Under the pieces are notes generated by a model. That model ran no database searches, was not told the origin of the DNA, and worked only from the letters and a program-made list of their open reading frames with translations. A stretch of 64,000 bases of DNA, taken from positions 1,798,001 to 1,862,000 of the forward strand of contig NZ_CP084580.1 in the NCBI RefSeq assembly GCF_021869765.1. Reading direction: 5' to 3'. Within the stretch, counting starts at the first letter, position 1, and each line of letters begins with the position of its first letter. The stretch is from Chryseobacterium sp. MEBOG06. Its GTDB lineage: Bacteria; Bacteroidota; Bacteroidia; Flavobacteriales; Weeksellaceae. Positions 8,378 to 18,575 of this stretch are shown here, in pieces. Made by a program: the position numbers and the translations under genes.

Positions 8378-8456
8378 GTACAGCCAACATTGTACAGGAA
8401 AAAAGAATATAAATACATTATACCTTGTACAACCGACATTGTACAAGAAAAAAAGA
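8378..8456 (+). repeat. Direct repeat pair between pyrB and carA
   Basis: Two about 30-base units, GTACAGCCAACATTGTACAG (from 8378) and GTACAACCGACATTGTACAA (from 8427), each continue into a purine-rich GAAAAAA tract and lie 49 bases apart. Each is bracketed by GTACA motifs. No coding frame or clear terminator is present. They could be copies of a dispersed element or protein-binding sites. Confidence 0.5.
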
Positions 8457-8483
8457 AAATAATAGAAAATCTAATTTTTAAAA

Positions 8484-9557
8484 ATGAAGAAAAAATTAAT
8501 ACTGGAGTCCGGTGAAGTGTTTCATGGAGAAGGTTTCGGAGCAGATTTGGAAACTGCAGGAGAGGTAGTTTTCAATACCGGAATGACAGGGTATCAGGAA
8601 TTGATCTCTGACCCATCGTACTGCGGTCAGATAGTTTGTATGACCTATCCGCTTATCGGAAATTATGGTATTAACCGTGATGATTATGAAAGTATTGAGC
8701 CGGCAATCAAAGGGCTTATCGTAAAAGAACTTTGCGATCTCCCTTCCAACTTCCGTACTCAGATTACTTTAGATGAATTATTTAAAAAGAAAAACCTTTC
8801 AGGAATTTCAGGAATTGATACAAGAAGACTTACAAGAATTCTTCGTAACTCTGGAGTAGTAAAAGGGAAAATCGTAAATGCTGATGCTGACGAAACTGCA
8901 GTAGCTTCTGAGCTTAAAGTGACCAATTTTCCAACCAATCAGGTGGAAGAAGTTTCTACAAAGACACCCTATGCTAACCCAAACAGAGGTTTCAAGGTTG
9001 TATTGGTTGATTTTGGAGCGAAATTAGGGATCATCAGAGAATTATCTCAAAGAAACTGCGACATCATCGTAGTGTCTCAGGATACCACTGCTGAAGATAT
9101 CCTGCTAATGAATCCGGACGGAATCATGCTTTCTAACGGTCCTGGTGACCCGGAAGATGTTCCACACGCTCTGGATATGATACGCGGATTACTTGGGAAA
9201 GTCCCAATCTTCGGAATTTGTTTAGGACACCAGTTAATCGGTTTGGCTTGCGGCGCAAAAACGTTCAAACTAAAATTCGGACATAGGGGTGGAAATCATC
9301 CGGTATTGGATTTAGCGAAAAATAAAGTTGCTATCACTTCTCAAAACCACGGATATGCAGTAGATCAGGAAAGTTTGAAAGGAACAGATCTTATTGAAAC
9401 CCACATCGCACTGAATGACAGAACAAATGAAGGTTTGAAACATAAAATTCACCCTTGTTTCTCAGTTCAGTACCACCCTGAAGCGAGCCCTGGTCCGGAA
9501 GATGCAAACTACCTGTTTGATGAGTTTATTCAAATGATGGAAGACTTTAAAAAGTAA
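8484..9557 (+). CDS. carA: Carbamoyl-phosphate synthase small (glutaminase) subunit
   Basis: The 357-residue protein has the CarA N-terminal domain followed by a class I glutamine amidotransferase domain. The nucleophile is Cys246 in GICLGHQ and the partner His331/Glu333 are in QYHPEASPGP. It releases ammonia from glutamine for CarB. The triad is intact and the length is close to the usual 360-380. It lies downstream of pyrB and upstream of carB, separated from carB by about 450 bp that contain an unrelated gene. Confidence 0.95.
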   Translation: MKKKLILESGEVFHGEGFGADLETAGEVVFNTGMTGYQELISDPSYCGQIVCMTYPLIGNYGINRDDYESIEPAIKGLIVKELCDLPSNFRTQITLDELFKKKNLSGISGIDTRRLTRILRNSGVVKGKIVNADADETAVASELKVTNFPTNQVEEVSTKTPYANPNRGFKVVLVDFGAKLGIIRELSQRNCDIIVVSQDTTAEDILLMNPDGIMLSNGPGDPEDVPHALDMIRGLLGKVPIFGICLGHQLIGLACGAKTFKLKFGHRGGNHPVLDLAKNKVAITSQNHGYAVDQESLKGTDLIETHIALNDRTNEGLKHKIHPCFSVQYHPEASPGPEDANYLFDEFIQMMEDFKK

Positions 9558-9560
9558 AAA

Positions 9561-9582
9561 TCCAGAGCCAAGAATCAAGACT
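9561..9582. repeat. Left inverted repeat flanking the four-helix-bundle gene
   Basis: TCCAGAGCCAAGAATCAAGA starts three bases after the carA stop. Its reverse complement, containing TTGATTCTTGGCTCT, is closely matched by two overlapping stretches in 9961-9991 on the other side of the small gene. Together they bracket 9600-9950. Confidence 0.6.
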
Positions 9583-9599
9583 TAAGAGAGAAAGAACAG

Positions 9600-9950
9600 A
9601 TGCACAACTTTGAAAAGCTACTTTTCTGGCAAAAATCTATTGTGTTGGCAAAAAATATATACATTATTTGTCAGGAGATCAGTAGCGACGAAAAGTATGG
9701 TTTAATTTCTCAGATAAAAAGATGTTCTGTTTCTATTCCGTCTAATATCGCTGAAGGTTCCGGCAGAAATAGCAGTAAAGAGTTTAATGACTTTCTCGCT
9801 ATCGCTTTAGGCTCTGCATTTGAATTGCAGACTCAACTGATTTTGGTAAAAGAGTTGAATCTTTTAACTGAAGACAAAGTAAATGCTTTATTAAATGAAG
9901 TTTCTGAAATTCAAAGAATGATTTACTCATTCAAAAATAGTTTAAAATAA
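9600..9950 (+). CDS. Four-helix-bundle protein (23S rRNA IVS / TIGR02436-like)
   Basis: The 116-residue all-helical protein has the hallmark SIPSNIAEGSGR (about residues 45-56) and the start FEKLLFWQKS of the family also found inside 23S rRNA intervening sequences and related to the Avd accessory protein of diversity-generating retroelements. Its molecular job is generally unknown. Here it lies between carA and carB, in the same direction, and is flanked by inverted repeats, as if inserted into a pre-existing carAB operon. No reverse transcriptase or variable repeat is in the window, so an Avd role is not supported. Confidence 0.85.
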   Translation: MHNFEKLLFWQKSIVLAKNIYIICQEISSDEKYGLISQIKRCSVSIPSNIAEGSGRNSSKEFNDFLAIALGSAFELQTQLILVKELNLLTEDKVNALLNEVSEIQRMIYSFKNSLK

Positions 9951-9960
9951 AGTCTGGAAA

Positions 9961-9991
9961 TCTTGGCTCTTGGCTCTAGATTCTTGACTCT
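9961..9991. repeat. Right inverted repeat flanking the four-helix-bundle gene
   Basis: TCTTGGCTCTTGGCTCTAGA followed by TTCTTGACTCT contains an internal duplication of CTTGGCTCT and is complementary to 9561-9582 (AGAGCCAAGA pairs with TCTTGGCTCT). It ends 15 bases before the carB ATG, so it may reduce or replace the original carB leader. Confidence 0.6.
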
Positions 9992-10006
9992 AATAAAAAA
10001 AGAAAA

Positions 10007-13000
10007 ATGGCAAAACGTACAGATATAAAAACAATTTTAGTAATCGGTTCAGGACCTATCATCATTGGTCAGGCAGCTGAATTTGATTACGCAGGAACGC
10101 AGGCTTGTCTGTCTTTAAGAGAAGAAGGCTACAAGGTAATTTTGATCAACTCAAACCCTGCGACAATTATGACCGATGTAGAAATCGCTGATAAAGTATA
10201 TATTGAGCCGATTTCATTACAGTTTGTAAGCCACATCATCAGAAAAGAACGGCCGGATGCTCTATTACCAACATTGGGAGGTCAGACAGGACTGAATATG
10301 GCGGTAGAATTGGAAAAATCAGGAATTCTTGAAGAATGCAAAGTAGAAGTATTGGGAACTACGCTTTCTGCAATCAACAGAGCGGAGGACAGAGACCTTT
10401 TCCGTGAATTGATGAGAGAACTGAACGAACCGGTTCCTGAGTCTGATATTGTAAACACAGTAGAAGGAGCACTTGCTTTTGCAGATGCAATTGGCTACCC
10501 GGTAATTGTGCGTCCTGCATTTACCATGGGAGGTACCGGAGGAGGTATCGCTTCTAATGAAGTAGAATTAAAAGAAATTGCCGAATTAGGATTGAAGTAC
10601 AGCCCGGTTACGCAGTGTCTTATTGAAAGATCTATTGCCGGTTTCAAAGAAATAGAATACGAAGTAATGCGTGATGCAAATGACAATGCCATTGTGGTTT
10701 GTAACATGGAAAACATTGATCCTGTAGGAGTTCACACAGGAGATTCAATTGTAGTAGCACCTTCTCAAACCCTTTCAGACAGAGAATATCAATTACTGAG
10801 AAATGCTTCACTGAAAATTATCAGAGCATTGGGAATTGAAGGAGGTTGTAATGTACAGCTGGCTTTAGACCCTCACTCATTCGAATACTATATCATCGAG
10901 GTAAACCCTAGAGTTTCCCGCTCATCAGCTCTGGCAAGTAAGGCAACAGGATATCCGATTGCTAAAATTGCTGCTAAAATTGCTGTAGGACTAACGCTGG
11001 ATGAAATCATGAACCCGGTAACAGGAAAAACATACGCATGTTTTGAACCTGCACTGGACTACGTGGTAACGAAGTTCCCAAGATTCCCATTCGATAAATT
11101 TGAAACAGCAGACAGAAGACTTTCTACTCAGATGAAAGCTACTGGAGAAGTGATGGCGATCGGTAGAAACTTTGAAGAATCTTTACAGAAAGCGATCCGT
11201 TCATTAGAAACAGGAATCAAGCACTTGGGACTAAAAACAAAGCAGGCTCAGGCGCTTACAGAAGAAGAAATCGAAAGAAGAATCAGAGTGTGTGATGATG
11301 AGAGATTATTCATCATCGGAGATGCTTTAAGAAGAGGATACGACTGGGAGAAGATTGTAGAATGGAGTAAAATAGACAAGTTCTTCATCTGGAAACTTAA
11401 AAAGCTGGTTGATTTCGAAAAGGTAATTGCAGATAATAAGTTTGATAAAGAAACCTTAGTTCAGGCTAAAAAATTAGGCTTCGCAGATGTTAATATAGCT
11501 GTTCTTTGGGAGGTAACAGAGCGTGAAGTTTTCAATTTCAGAAAAGAAAACGGAGTAATGCCGATTTACAAAATGGTAGACACTTGTGCTGCTGAGTTTG
11601 AAAGCGAGACTCCCTATTTCTACGGAACATATGAAGAAGAAAATGAAAGTGTTGTTTCTGACAAAGAAAAGATTATTGTACTAGGTTCAGGACCTATCAG
11701 AATCGGTCAGGGAGTTGAGTTTGACTACGCAACGGTACATTCAGTTTGGGCAATCAAAGAAATGGGATATGAAGCGATTATCATCAACAATAACCCTGAA
11801 ACCGTTTCTACAGACTTCTCTATCTCTGACAAACTATACTTTGAGCCGCTTACAGAAGAAGATGTAATGAATATCATCGATCTTGAAAAGCCAAAAGGAG
11901 TAGTAGTACAGTTCGGAGGGCAGACTGCGATCAATCTTGCTGATAAACTGGCTTCGCACGGGGTACAGATCTTAGGAACTTCATTGGAAGATCTTGACAG
12001 AGCTGAAAACAGAGACAAATTTGAAAAAGCACTTCAGGAAATGGGAATTCCTCAGCCAAATGGAAGAACTTCCACTTCAAAAGAAGAAGCTATAAAAATC
12101 GCTAACGAAATCGGTTACCCCGTATTGGTACGTCCAAGCTACGTTCTTGGAGGTAGAGCGATGGAAATCGTATATGCAGAGGCAGAATTGGCTCACTATA
12201 TGGAGCACGCTGTAGAAGCGAGCCCGGAACACCCTGTCTTGGTTGACAAGTACATGGTAGGAAAAGAAATCGAAGTAGATGCAATCTGTGACGGTGAAAC
12301 AGTAGTGATTCCAGGAATCATGGAACATATCGAAAGAGCAGGAGTTCACTCCGGAGACTCTATCGCTGTGTACCCACCGCAGAATATTTCACAGAGCGAA
12401 ATAGATACTTTGGTAGATTATACAAAGAGACTGGCAAAAGGACTTAAGGTGATCGGATTAATGAATATCCAGTACGTTCTTTTTGAAGGAAATGTATATG
12501 TAATCGAAGTAAACCCGCGTTCTTCAAGAACAGTTCCTTTCTTATCCAAAATTACAGAGGTGCCCATGGCTAACCTTGCGACAAAAGCAATTTTAGGACA
12601 GAAACTGGCAGATCTTGGATATAAAGATGGTCTGGTTCCAAACAAAGAAGGAGTCTTTGTAAAAGTTCCGGTATTCTCTTTCTCAAAACTCACGAAAGTA
12701 GATATCTCCCTGGGACCTGAAATGAAGTCTACAGGAGAAGTTATGGGGAAAGATACCACCCTTGAAAAAGCTCTTTACAAAGGATTGGTAGCAGCGGGAA
12801 GAAAAGTTCCTATGCACGGTTCTATCCTGTTCACGGTAGCAGACAAGCACAAAGATGAAGCAGCAGCTCTTGCAGCAAGATTCCATGAAGTAGGATTCAG
12901 AATCTGGGCTACGGAAGGTACTGCAAAATACTTCGGTGAAAAAGGTATTCCTTGTAAGATCGGATACAAAATAGGAGAAGAAAGTGTGAACCTTATCGAC

Positions 13001-13189
13001 CTGATCCAGAAAGGAAAAGTTCAGTATGTTGTGAATACCACTACAAAAGGTAAACAGGCTGAAAGAGACGGTTTCCAGATCAGAAGAATGAGTGTGGAAA
13101 ACGGTGTTCCTTGCCTTACATCAATGGATACGGTAGAAGCCATCCTGAAAGTAATCGAAAGCATGAGTTTCAAAATGGAGACTATGTAA
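10007..13189 (+). CDS. carB: Carbamoyl-phosphate synthase large subunit
   Basis: The 1060-residue protein has the duplicated ATP-grasp architecture of Car[21 protein letters not shown] near residues 12-31 and [18 protein letters not shown] near 559-576 begin the two halves, and each half has a VNPR Mg-binding motif ([13 protein letters not shown] and [13 protein letters not shown]). The C-terminal 140 residues form the MGS-like allosteric domain. It makes carbamoyl phosphate from ammonia, bicarbonate and two ATP. It is full length, and a strong terminator follows. Confidence 0.97.
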   Translation: MAKRTDIKTILVIGSGPIIIGQAAEFDYAGTQACLSLREEGYKVILINSNPATIMTDVEIADKVYIEPISLQFVSHIIRKERPDALLPTLGGQTGLNMAVELEKSGILEECKVEVLGTTLSAINRAEDRDLFRELMRELNEPVPESDIVNTVEGALAFADAIGYPVIVRPAFTMGGTGGGIASNEVELKEIAELGLKYSPVTQCLIERSIAGFKEIEYEVMRDANDNAIVVCNMENIDPVGVHTGDSIVVAPSQTLSDREYQLLRNASLKIIRALGIEGGCNVQLALDPHSFEYYIIEVNPRVSRSSALASKATGYPIAKIAAKIAVGLTLDEIMNPVTGKTYACFEPALDYVVTKFPRFPFDKFETADRRLSTQMKATGEVMAIGRNFEESLQKAIRSLETGIKHLGLKTKQAQALTEEEIERRIRVCDDERLFIIGDALRRGYDWEKIVEWSKIDKFFIWKLKKLVDFEKVIADNKFDKETLVQAKKLGFADVNIAVLWEVTEREVFNFRKENGVMPIYKMVDTCAAEFESETPYFYGTYEEENESVVSDKEKIIVLGSGPIRIGQGVEFDYATVHSVWAIKEMGYEAIIINNNPETVSTDFSISDKLYFEPLTEEDVMNIIDLEKPKGVVVQFGGQTAINLADKLASHGVQILGTSLEDLDRAENRDKFEKALQEMGIPQPNGRTSTSKEEAIKIANEIGYPVLVRPSYVLGGRAMEIVYAEAELAHYMEHAVEASPEHPVLVDKYMVGKEIEVDAICDGETVVIPGIMEHIERAGVHSGDSIAVYPPQNISQSEIDTLVDYTKRLAKGLKVIGLMNIQYVLFEGNVYVIEVNPRSSRTVPFLSKITEVPMANLATKAILGQKLADLGYKDGLVPNKEGVFVKVPVFSFSKLTKVDISLGPEMKSTGEVMGKDTTLEKALYKGLVAAGRKVPMHGSILFTVADKHKDEAAALAARFHEVGFRIWATEGTAKYFGEKGIPCKIGYKIGEESVNLIDLIQKGKVQYVVNTTTKGKQAERDGFQIRRMSVENGVPCLTSMDTVEAILKVIESMSFKMETM

Positions 13190-13212
13190 TTTTCGGAAAA
13201 ATAGAATATCCT

Positions 13213-13244
13213 AAACCTCGTAAGTTTTCTTACGAGGTTTTTTT
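13213..13244 (+). terminator. Terminator after carB
   Basis: AAACCTCGTAA (13213-13223) pairs perfectly with TTACGAGGTTT (13230-13240) across a 6-base loop and runs into seven T. It closes the pyrB-carA-carB unit. Confidence 0.85.
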
Positions 13245-13358
13245 GTCCTTTTTACTGAAATTAGATATCTTTCTGATCTGAATTTTATGATATCAAACAA
13301 AATTTACTTCTATTTCAACTGATATAATAGTAGTGAAATAAAAATCTTCCAACTCTAT

Positions 13359-13811
13359 ATGAAAATACATAAACGAATTCGGCCTCTGTTCACAATCATC
13401 TTTCTTTTTATACTCTCAGGATGTGCTGTAGGAACAGATTTTTATATTCAGAATTTAACAGATGTAAAAAAGATGATAACAATTAATTATAAAAGCAGGG
13501 TTTTCAATGATCTGAAGAGACCCTTTCATAGAGATTTAAGTTTCAACTATGAAGATGAGATAGTATCACCTAAAGTTTTTAAGAAAATTAAAAATCTAAA
13601 GACTCTTGAGAAAATTGAAGTCAGAGATTCATCAGTTATCATGGAGCTTCATCCGCATTCAACAACAAGAATAGATCAGACCTTTAATGCTAATTGGTAT
13701 ATGACCATAAATTCTGTAGATATAGACGGAAAAGAATACAGCATTAAGGAACTGGAGAAAAATGCTGAGAAAATTCATAACGATTATATCTATAAAATCA
13801 AATCTTATTAA
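13359..13811 (+). CDS. Hypothetical lipoprotein
   Basis: The 150-residue protein has a lipoprotein signal: basic MKIHKRIR, a hydrophobic stretch, then the lipobox LSGC with Cys at about residue 22. The mature part is polar and mainly beta/helical with no recognised motif. It stands alone between the carB terminator and an unknown gene. I do not recognise the family, and no function is assigned. Confidence 0.65.
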   Translation: MKIHKRIRPLFTIIFLFILSGCAVGTDFYIQNLTDVKKMITINYKSRVFNDLKRPFHRDLSFNYEDEIVSPKVFKKIKNLKTLEKIEVRDSSVIMELHPHSTTRIDQTFNANWYMTINSVDIDGKEYSIKELEKNAEKIHNDYIYKIKSY

Positions 13812-14116
13812 ATCTCCTGAGCCTGGGTTAAAGTAAGTGAAATTTCATTCCTTTGGAAGGTACTTTTAGTCACCAGATGCAAAAAAAATAGGATTTCTAA
13901 ACAGAATTATATATCAAAACTGTGGGGCCACACCTGTATTTAAAAATAAAATATCCGCAGAGAAAATAGAGAAGAAATAATACTGACAGGTTTATTGGCA
14001 GATCAATTTAAAAGTAGATATTATTTGCGGAATTATTTATAAATTAGAGCGTTAAAATTCAAACTGTTAATCATATTTATAAATTTATAAAAATCTTACC
14101 AAACGAAATAACAGCC
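13812..14116. other. Intergenic region, no gene seen
   Basis: About 305 bases without a convincing ORF, RNA or terminator. It is AT-rich, and no clear TTTG/TAnnTTTG pair is visible for the gene at 14117. Confidence 0.5.
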
Positions 14117-14608
14117 ATGTCAGAATATTACGCAAAATCAGTAGATTCTTTATCTTTTGAAATTACCAAAGAAGAACAGTTAATAGGAAAACTACTTTAT
14201 AAAAACTGGTTTACATTTAATGCTGAAATAGAGATTGAAGGCCGTTTTTATCAAGTGGAGCCAAAGGGTTTTTGGGGAACAACCATTGAATTAAAAGATC
14301 ATGAAAGAGTGATCTTAAAATTCAGAATGAACTGGAATGGGGAGATTGTCGTACAAACTTATTTTGATGGAATAAAAGAAGGGTTTCTTTTTAAACACAG
14401 AGGGGTATTTAAAGAATCATTCGTACTTGCAGATCAGCAGGGAACGGAACTTTTTGTAATGAAGCCACACCTTAAATGGAGCGCTCTGACTTGTGAATAT
14501 CAGATCATCACTTCAGAAAAATTCGAAACAATTTCTCACAAAGAAATAATATTGATCAACTCATTACATTGTGCCAATTATTATATGTCAATGATAATGG
14601 CTGTGTAG
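14117..14608 (+). CDS. Hypothetical cytoplasmic protein, beta-rich
   Basis: The 163-residue protein has no signal peptide or membrane segment and an alternating pattern typical of beta strands (ILKFRMNWNGEIVVQTYFDG; LFVMKPHLKW). The pattern is loosely like LURP-one/Tubby-type scaffolds, but this is a guess. It is followed by a hairpin with long arms at 14700-14737, so it is probably a single-gene unit. The family is not recognised. Confidence 0.6.
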   Translation: MSEYYAKSVDSLSFEITKEEQLIGKLLYKNWFTFNAEIEIEGRFYQVEPKGFWGTTIELKDHERVILKFRMNWNGEIVVQTYFDGIKEGFLFKHRGVFKESFVLADQQGTELFVMKPHLKWSALTCEYQIITSEKFETISHKEIILINSLHCANYYMSMIMAV

Positions 14609-14699
14609 ATATCTGAATGTAAATTCCATTGCTTTTATTATAATGCAAAAAAAATGATTAGAAAATAAAATAATCAATGTAAAATATCATTATAGAATG

Positions 14700-14737
14700 A
14701 AATAAGGGGTTTTTGATTTGTCAAAAACCCTTTATTT
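14700..14737. terminator. Hairpin terminator
   Basis: AAATAAGGGGTTTTTGA (14700-14716) and TCAAAAACCCTTTATTT (14721-14737) form a long stem around a 4-base loop with one or two mismatches. It probably ends the gene at 14117-14608. The T tract is interrupted, so strength is uncertain. Confidence 0.6.
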
Positions 14738-14780
14738 ATGGGCTTTTTCAAAGAGCGTATTTTATGATTTTCATCATATT

Positions 14781-14805
14781 TTTATTTAGAATTAATAAAA
14801 ATAAA
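14781..14805. promoter_or_regulatory. AT-rich palindrome before the siderophore receptor, possible iron-box
   Basis: TTTATTT and AAATAAA form perfect 7-bp arms around 11 bases, directly upstream of TAATTTAG (14807-14814), a poor match to a -7 box. Position and composition would suit a Fur-type operator for the receptor gene at 14838, but AT-rich palindromes arise by chance in this genome. Confidence 0.3.
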
Positions 14806-14837
14806 GTAATTTAGCGCCACTAAGCTTAATTATAAAC

Positions 14838-17027
14838 ATGAAAAAAATTATTATTTCTGCATCTTTATTGGCAGCAGCCATGCTGAGTGCACAGGAAAAA
14901 GACACAATTAAAGTTTCCGAGATTCAATCCGTATCCCTTCAGGGAACTCACAATTACAGAACCAAAAAGTCTGAATCCATAGCAAGGCTTCCTTTAGAAA
15001 ATCTGGAAAATCCAACCGTTTATAATCTTGTTCCCAAAGAAATTATCAGTGAAATGGGAGCTACAGATTTCAACACAGCAATGGCATCTGCGCCGGGAGT
15101 AGTGGTAAGTAATAGTGTGAATGACAGCGGTAATGATATTTTCCTGAGAGGATTCAGTTCTAATGCAAGTTTCAGAAATGGATTGATCCAGAATCCGAGA
15201 GTACAGTCTGAAATTGCCAATATTGAAAGAGTAGAAGTAATCAAAGGTCCTTCCGGAACCTTATTTGGCGGAACCTTAGCTAATTATGGAGGGGTAGTAA
15301 ATGTAGTCACCAAAAAACCTCAGGAAAATTTCGGGGGAATTATCAATTATACCACGGGAAGCTGGGGGATGAACAGAATTACAGCAGACGTCAATACCCC
15401 TTTAAATAAGGAGAAAACAGCGTTGGCAAGATTTAATATAGCCGCTTATTCACAGGACTCTTTTCAGGATGCCGGTTACAATAAAGGAGCATTTTTTTCA
15501 GGAAGCATTTTATATAAAGTAAGTGACAGAACAACGGTAACTTTAGATACCGAATTCCATGCTCCGGAAAAGACCCTGAATGCCTATGTAAGGCAGTCTG
15601 ATAAATTGACTCTGCACTCCATGAAAGACTTGGCTGGTGCCTACGACAGATCATTTACCAGTAATGATGTAGGATCAAAAAGAACCAATTTCGTGACAAT
15701 GGCTGAAGTAACCCATAAGTTCAACAACCAATGGACTTCCAGAACATCCTATCAACGAGGAGAAGCTAATGAAAATGAATCTGTATTTTTAGTATTAAAT
15801 TATCTGAATAACAACTCTGTAAGCAGAAGTATCCGCCCTTTCGACAGCTATAAAATTACCACAGATAATATCCAGCAGAATTTCATTGGAGATTTTAAAA
15901 TAGGGAACCTCAGAAACCGTCTGGTTGTAGGAGTAGATTACTTTCAGCAGACCGGTAAAAACCAATATCCTGTCTATAAAGTAGGTAAAAACGATGCTTC
16001 AGTATTCGTTCCTTACCCTTTGGATGGAATCATTACTAAAGAAAAGGACAAAGATCAGCCAACTGATGTGGTTTATCTGGATTCTTCCACAAAATGGACT
16101 CCGCTTTCCAGAGATGTCATCAAGGCACTCCCAAGAAGCGGAACGATGTATGATATTAATAAAATCAGCACTTTCAGCGTATATGCTTCCGATGTTCTTA
16201 ATATTACAGACAATTTACTGGTGATGGCAAGTCTACGAATGGACAATTATAAAAGTGATAATATCATTTCAAATGGAGTAGAAGGAAAAGGCAAGTATAC
16301 ACAAACTCAGTTTGCCCCAAAATTCGGGTTGGTATATGAAATTATCAAAAACGAAATTTCATTCTTTGCCAATTATGTAAACGGATTCAAGAACGTGGCC
16401 CCTACGAGAGACCCGAGAGATCAGAAAGGAAACACATTCATAGAATATAAACCTGAACAGGGAAATCAGTTTGAAGCAGGGTTTAAACTTGATTTATTTG
16501 GCAAAAAACTTTTGACAACGGTAAGTTATTACAATATGAAGATCAAAAATCGTCTGATAGCAGATCCGTCAGGTATTGCAGGATTATATATTCAGGATGG
16601 AAATATCAAAAACCAGGGGTTTGAATTAGATCTTGTAGCCAATCCGGCTAAAGGATGGAATATTGTTGCAGGTTACGGCTATAACGATAACAAATTTGAC
16701 GACAGAAGTAAAGATGCAGGAAAAAGAAGTGCCTGGAGCCCTAAACATGTAGCAAATCTTTGGACAAGTTACAAGATTATGGATGGAACCTATGAAGGAT
16801 TTGGCTTTGGTGCGGGATTCAATTTTGTAGATAAAACCTATATTAATATAGTAAATCATTTTCTTGCACCGGCTTATACCACAGTAGGGGCAACAGTTTT
16901 CTATGACAGAAAAAAATACAGAATAGGTCTGAAGATGAACAATGCACTGAACCAAAATTACTGGAACTTTTATGGTCAGCCACAGAAGCCAAGGGAAATT
17001 CTTGCCAATTTCGCATTTAAATTTTAA
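14838..17027 (+). CDS. TonB-dependent siderophore receptor
   Basis: The 729-residue protein has a signal peptide (MKKIIISASLLAAAMLSAQ), a plug domain (about 55-165) with DIFLRGFSSNASFRNG and RVEVIKGPSGTLFGG, and a C-terminal 22-strand barrel ending in aromatic FAFKF. It lacks the CarboxypepD-like N-terminal domain of SusC-type receptors and fits the siderophore (FhuE/FpvA-like) class. It is followed by a PepSY membrane protein and an esterase, a pairing typical of ferric-siderophore uptake and release. The substrate cannot be named. Confidence 0.88.
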   Translation: MKKIIISASLLAAAMLSAQEKDTIKVSEIQSVSLQGTHNYRTKKSESIARLPLENLENPTVYNLVPKEIISEMGATDFNTAMASAPGVVVSNSVNDSGNDIFLRGFSSNASFRNGLIQNPRVQSEIANIERVEVIKGPSGTLFGGTLANYGGVVNVVTKKPQENFGGIINYTTGSWGMNRITADVNTPLNKEKTALARFNIAAYSQDSFQDAGYNKGAFFSGSILYKVSDRTTVTLDTEFHAPEKTLNAYVRQSDKLTLHSMKDLAGAYDRSFTSNDVGSKRTNFVTMAEVTHKFNNQWTSRTSYQRGEANENESVFLVLNYLNNNSVSRSIRPFDSYKITTDNIQQNFIGDFKIGNLRNRLVVGVDYFQQTGKNQYPVYKVGKNDASVFVPYPLDGIITKEKDKDQPTDVVYLDSSTKWTPLSRDVIKALPRSGTMYDINKISTFSVYASDVLNITDNLLVMASLRMDNYKSDNIISNGVEGKGKYTQTQFAPKFGLVYEIIKNEISFFANYVNGFKNVAPTRDPRDQKGNTFIEYKPEQGNQFEAGFKLDLFGKKLLTTVSYYNMKIKNRLIADPSGIAGLYIQDGNIKNQGFELDLVANPAKGWNIVAGYGYNDNKFDDRSKDAGKRSAWSPKHVANLWTSYKIMDGTYEGFGFGAGFNFVDKTYINIVNHFLAPAYTTVGATVFYDRKKYRIGLKMNNALNQNYWNFYGQPQKPREILANFAFKF

Positions 17028-17300
17028 AAAAGCATAAAGATTTTAATAACCGACTATTTGCTGGACAACGCAAGGACATTGAGAGGATTATATAGTTTTT
17101 AAAAAGGTGTAAGAATATCAAATACTTTTTACAAAGTACCAATTTTAATAATTAGATTTTAACACGCATTCATAAATTTGATCAATTTCAGATTCTCGCA
17201 TCTTGATTAAAGCTGTAAAATACCTTTTCGTCTTTGCGTATCCGGCATCTATTAACCCTTTAGTGATGGGTTGCTATTGAAATCATCTAATGAACAGGAT

Positions 17301-18575
17301 ATGGAAAACAAAAAAACTAATACAAAGAAAAAACAGGGAAAATCTCTTACCAAGAGAGTCACCGGGTGGCTGCATCTATGGCTAGGGTTGGTTTCCGGAA
17401 TTATTGTGCTGACGGTAACGCTTTCAGGAACCGTATTTGTCTTTTGTGACGAAATTATAGATTGGTGCGGAGGCAGTGCAAAATATGTGCAGGCTCCGGA
17501 TAATAAAAAGAAAATGGCTCCTGAAGAACTGCTTGTCCAATTTCAGAAACAGGTGCCGGGCAGAAGAGCATTTTATTTCGACACTTATAAAGATGCAGAC
17601 AGAACCTTCAGAGTGGCCTCAGCTACCCAGCCACCAAAAGATAAAAATGAAGCTAAAGCAGCACAGCCACAGAAGAAAAGCCGTGGTCCGAGAGGTGTAT
17701 TTGCCTATCACTATCTCGATCCTTATACCGGTAAAATAATGGGATCTACCAAAAGCTATGAATTCTTTTATGTAGTAGCCCATATTCATGCACAGTTGCT
17801 GGCAGGAAAGCTTGGAAAGACAGTGGTGGGAATTGCCTCAATTATATTTTTCATCCAGTTAATCAGCGGGTTGATTCTCTGGTGGCCTAAAAAATGGAAT
17901 AAAACGACAAGAACAGCCGCTTTTAAAATCAAGGCAGGAACAAAATGGCGCAGGAAAAACTACGATTTCCATAATGTTTTCGGCTTTTATACTTTATTGC
18001 CGGCAGTATTTATTACCATTACCGGATTGATTATGGCCTATAAGGTTTTAACAGATCTTACTCAGGAAGCCTTCGGAGGAGTAGCAGATCCCCACAAAAT
18101 TGCAGAGAAGTATGAACCAAAGTTTGATCCTGAGAAAAAAGCATTGCCTTTTACTGATTTTATAGACAGAAACTTCAAAGAAATTCCTGAGGCAAAACAG
18201 ATCAGAATGAGTGTTCCAAGAAATGATTCATCTACAGTTTATAATGTTGTTGCCGCTCATTTTATTGGGTTAAAAAGTATTTCAAAAGGCAAAAGCAGAG
18301 AAATCAACAAGTATACAGGAAACGAAATTCATTACCCTAAAGAAGTCCAGATGCACGAGGTCATTGAACATATGAATTTTGACCTTCATGTCGGCTACTG
18401 GGGCGGGATGTTTGGAAAAATCTTCACTTTCATTATCGGGATTATCTGTACAAGTCTTCCCGTGACCGGATTTCTGATCTGGTGGGGAAGGAGGAATAAA
18501 TCATCAGGGAAAAATAAAGAAATTAAAAATATTCATCAACATAGAAAAGAAGGACATCATGAACAATTGGTTTAA
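17301..18575 (+). CDS. PepSY-associated TM helix protein
   Basis: From the ATG at 17301 the protein has 424 residues; a TTG ten codons upstream is possible but weaker. It has an N-terminal segment (KRVTGWLHLWLGLVSGI) followed by the first membrane helix, a PepSY-type extracytoplasmic domain, two central helices with HIHAQLLAG and LILWWPKKW, and a last helix near ICTSLPVTGFLIWWG. Such proteins occur beside siderophore receptors and are thought to reduce or process ferric siderophores. The 3' end overlaps the esterase gene by 17 bases, indicating a coupled operon. Confidence 0.85.
   Translation: MENKKTNTKKKQGKSLTKRVTGWLHLWLGLVSGIIVLTVTLSGTVFVFCDEIIDWCGGSAKYVQAPDNKKKMAPEELLVQFQKQVPGRRAFYFDTYKDADRTFRVASATQPPKDKNEAKAAQPQKKSRGPRGVFAYHYLDPYTGKIMGSTKSYEFFYVVAHIHAQLLAGKLGKTVVGIASIIFFIQLISGLILWWPKKWNKTTRTAAFKIKAGTKWRRKNYDFHNVFGFYTLLPAVFITITGLIMAYKVLTDLTQEAFGGVADPHKIAEKYEPKFDPEKKALPFTDFIDRNFKEIPEAKQIRMSVPRNDSSTVYNVVAAHFIGLKSISKGKSREINKYTGNEIHYPKEVQMHEVIEHMNFDLHVGYWGGMFGKIFTFIIGIICTSLPVTGFLIWWGRRNKSSGKNKEIKNIHQHRKEGHHEQLV

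Noticed and set aside
9600..9950. Diversity-generating retroelement accessory gene (avd)
   Set aside because: No reverse transcriptase, template repeat or variable repeat in the window; the family is broader than Avd.
12077..12349. Minus-strand ORFs inside carB (also 12102-12284, 12418-12759, 11725-12018)
   Set aside because: They are shadows of the carB frame with Phe/Ser/Cys-rich content and no family features.
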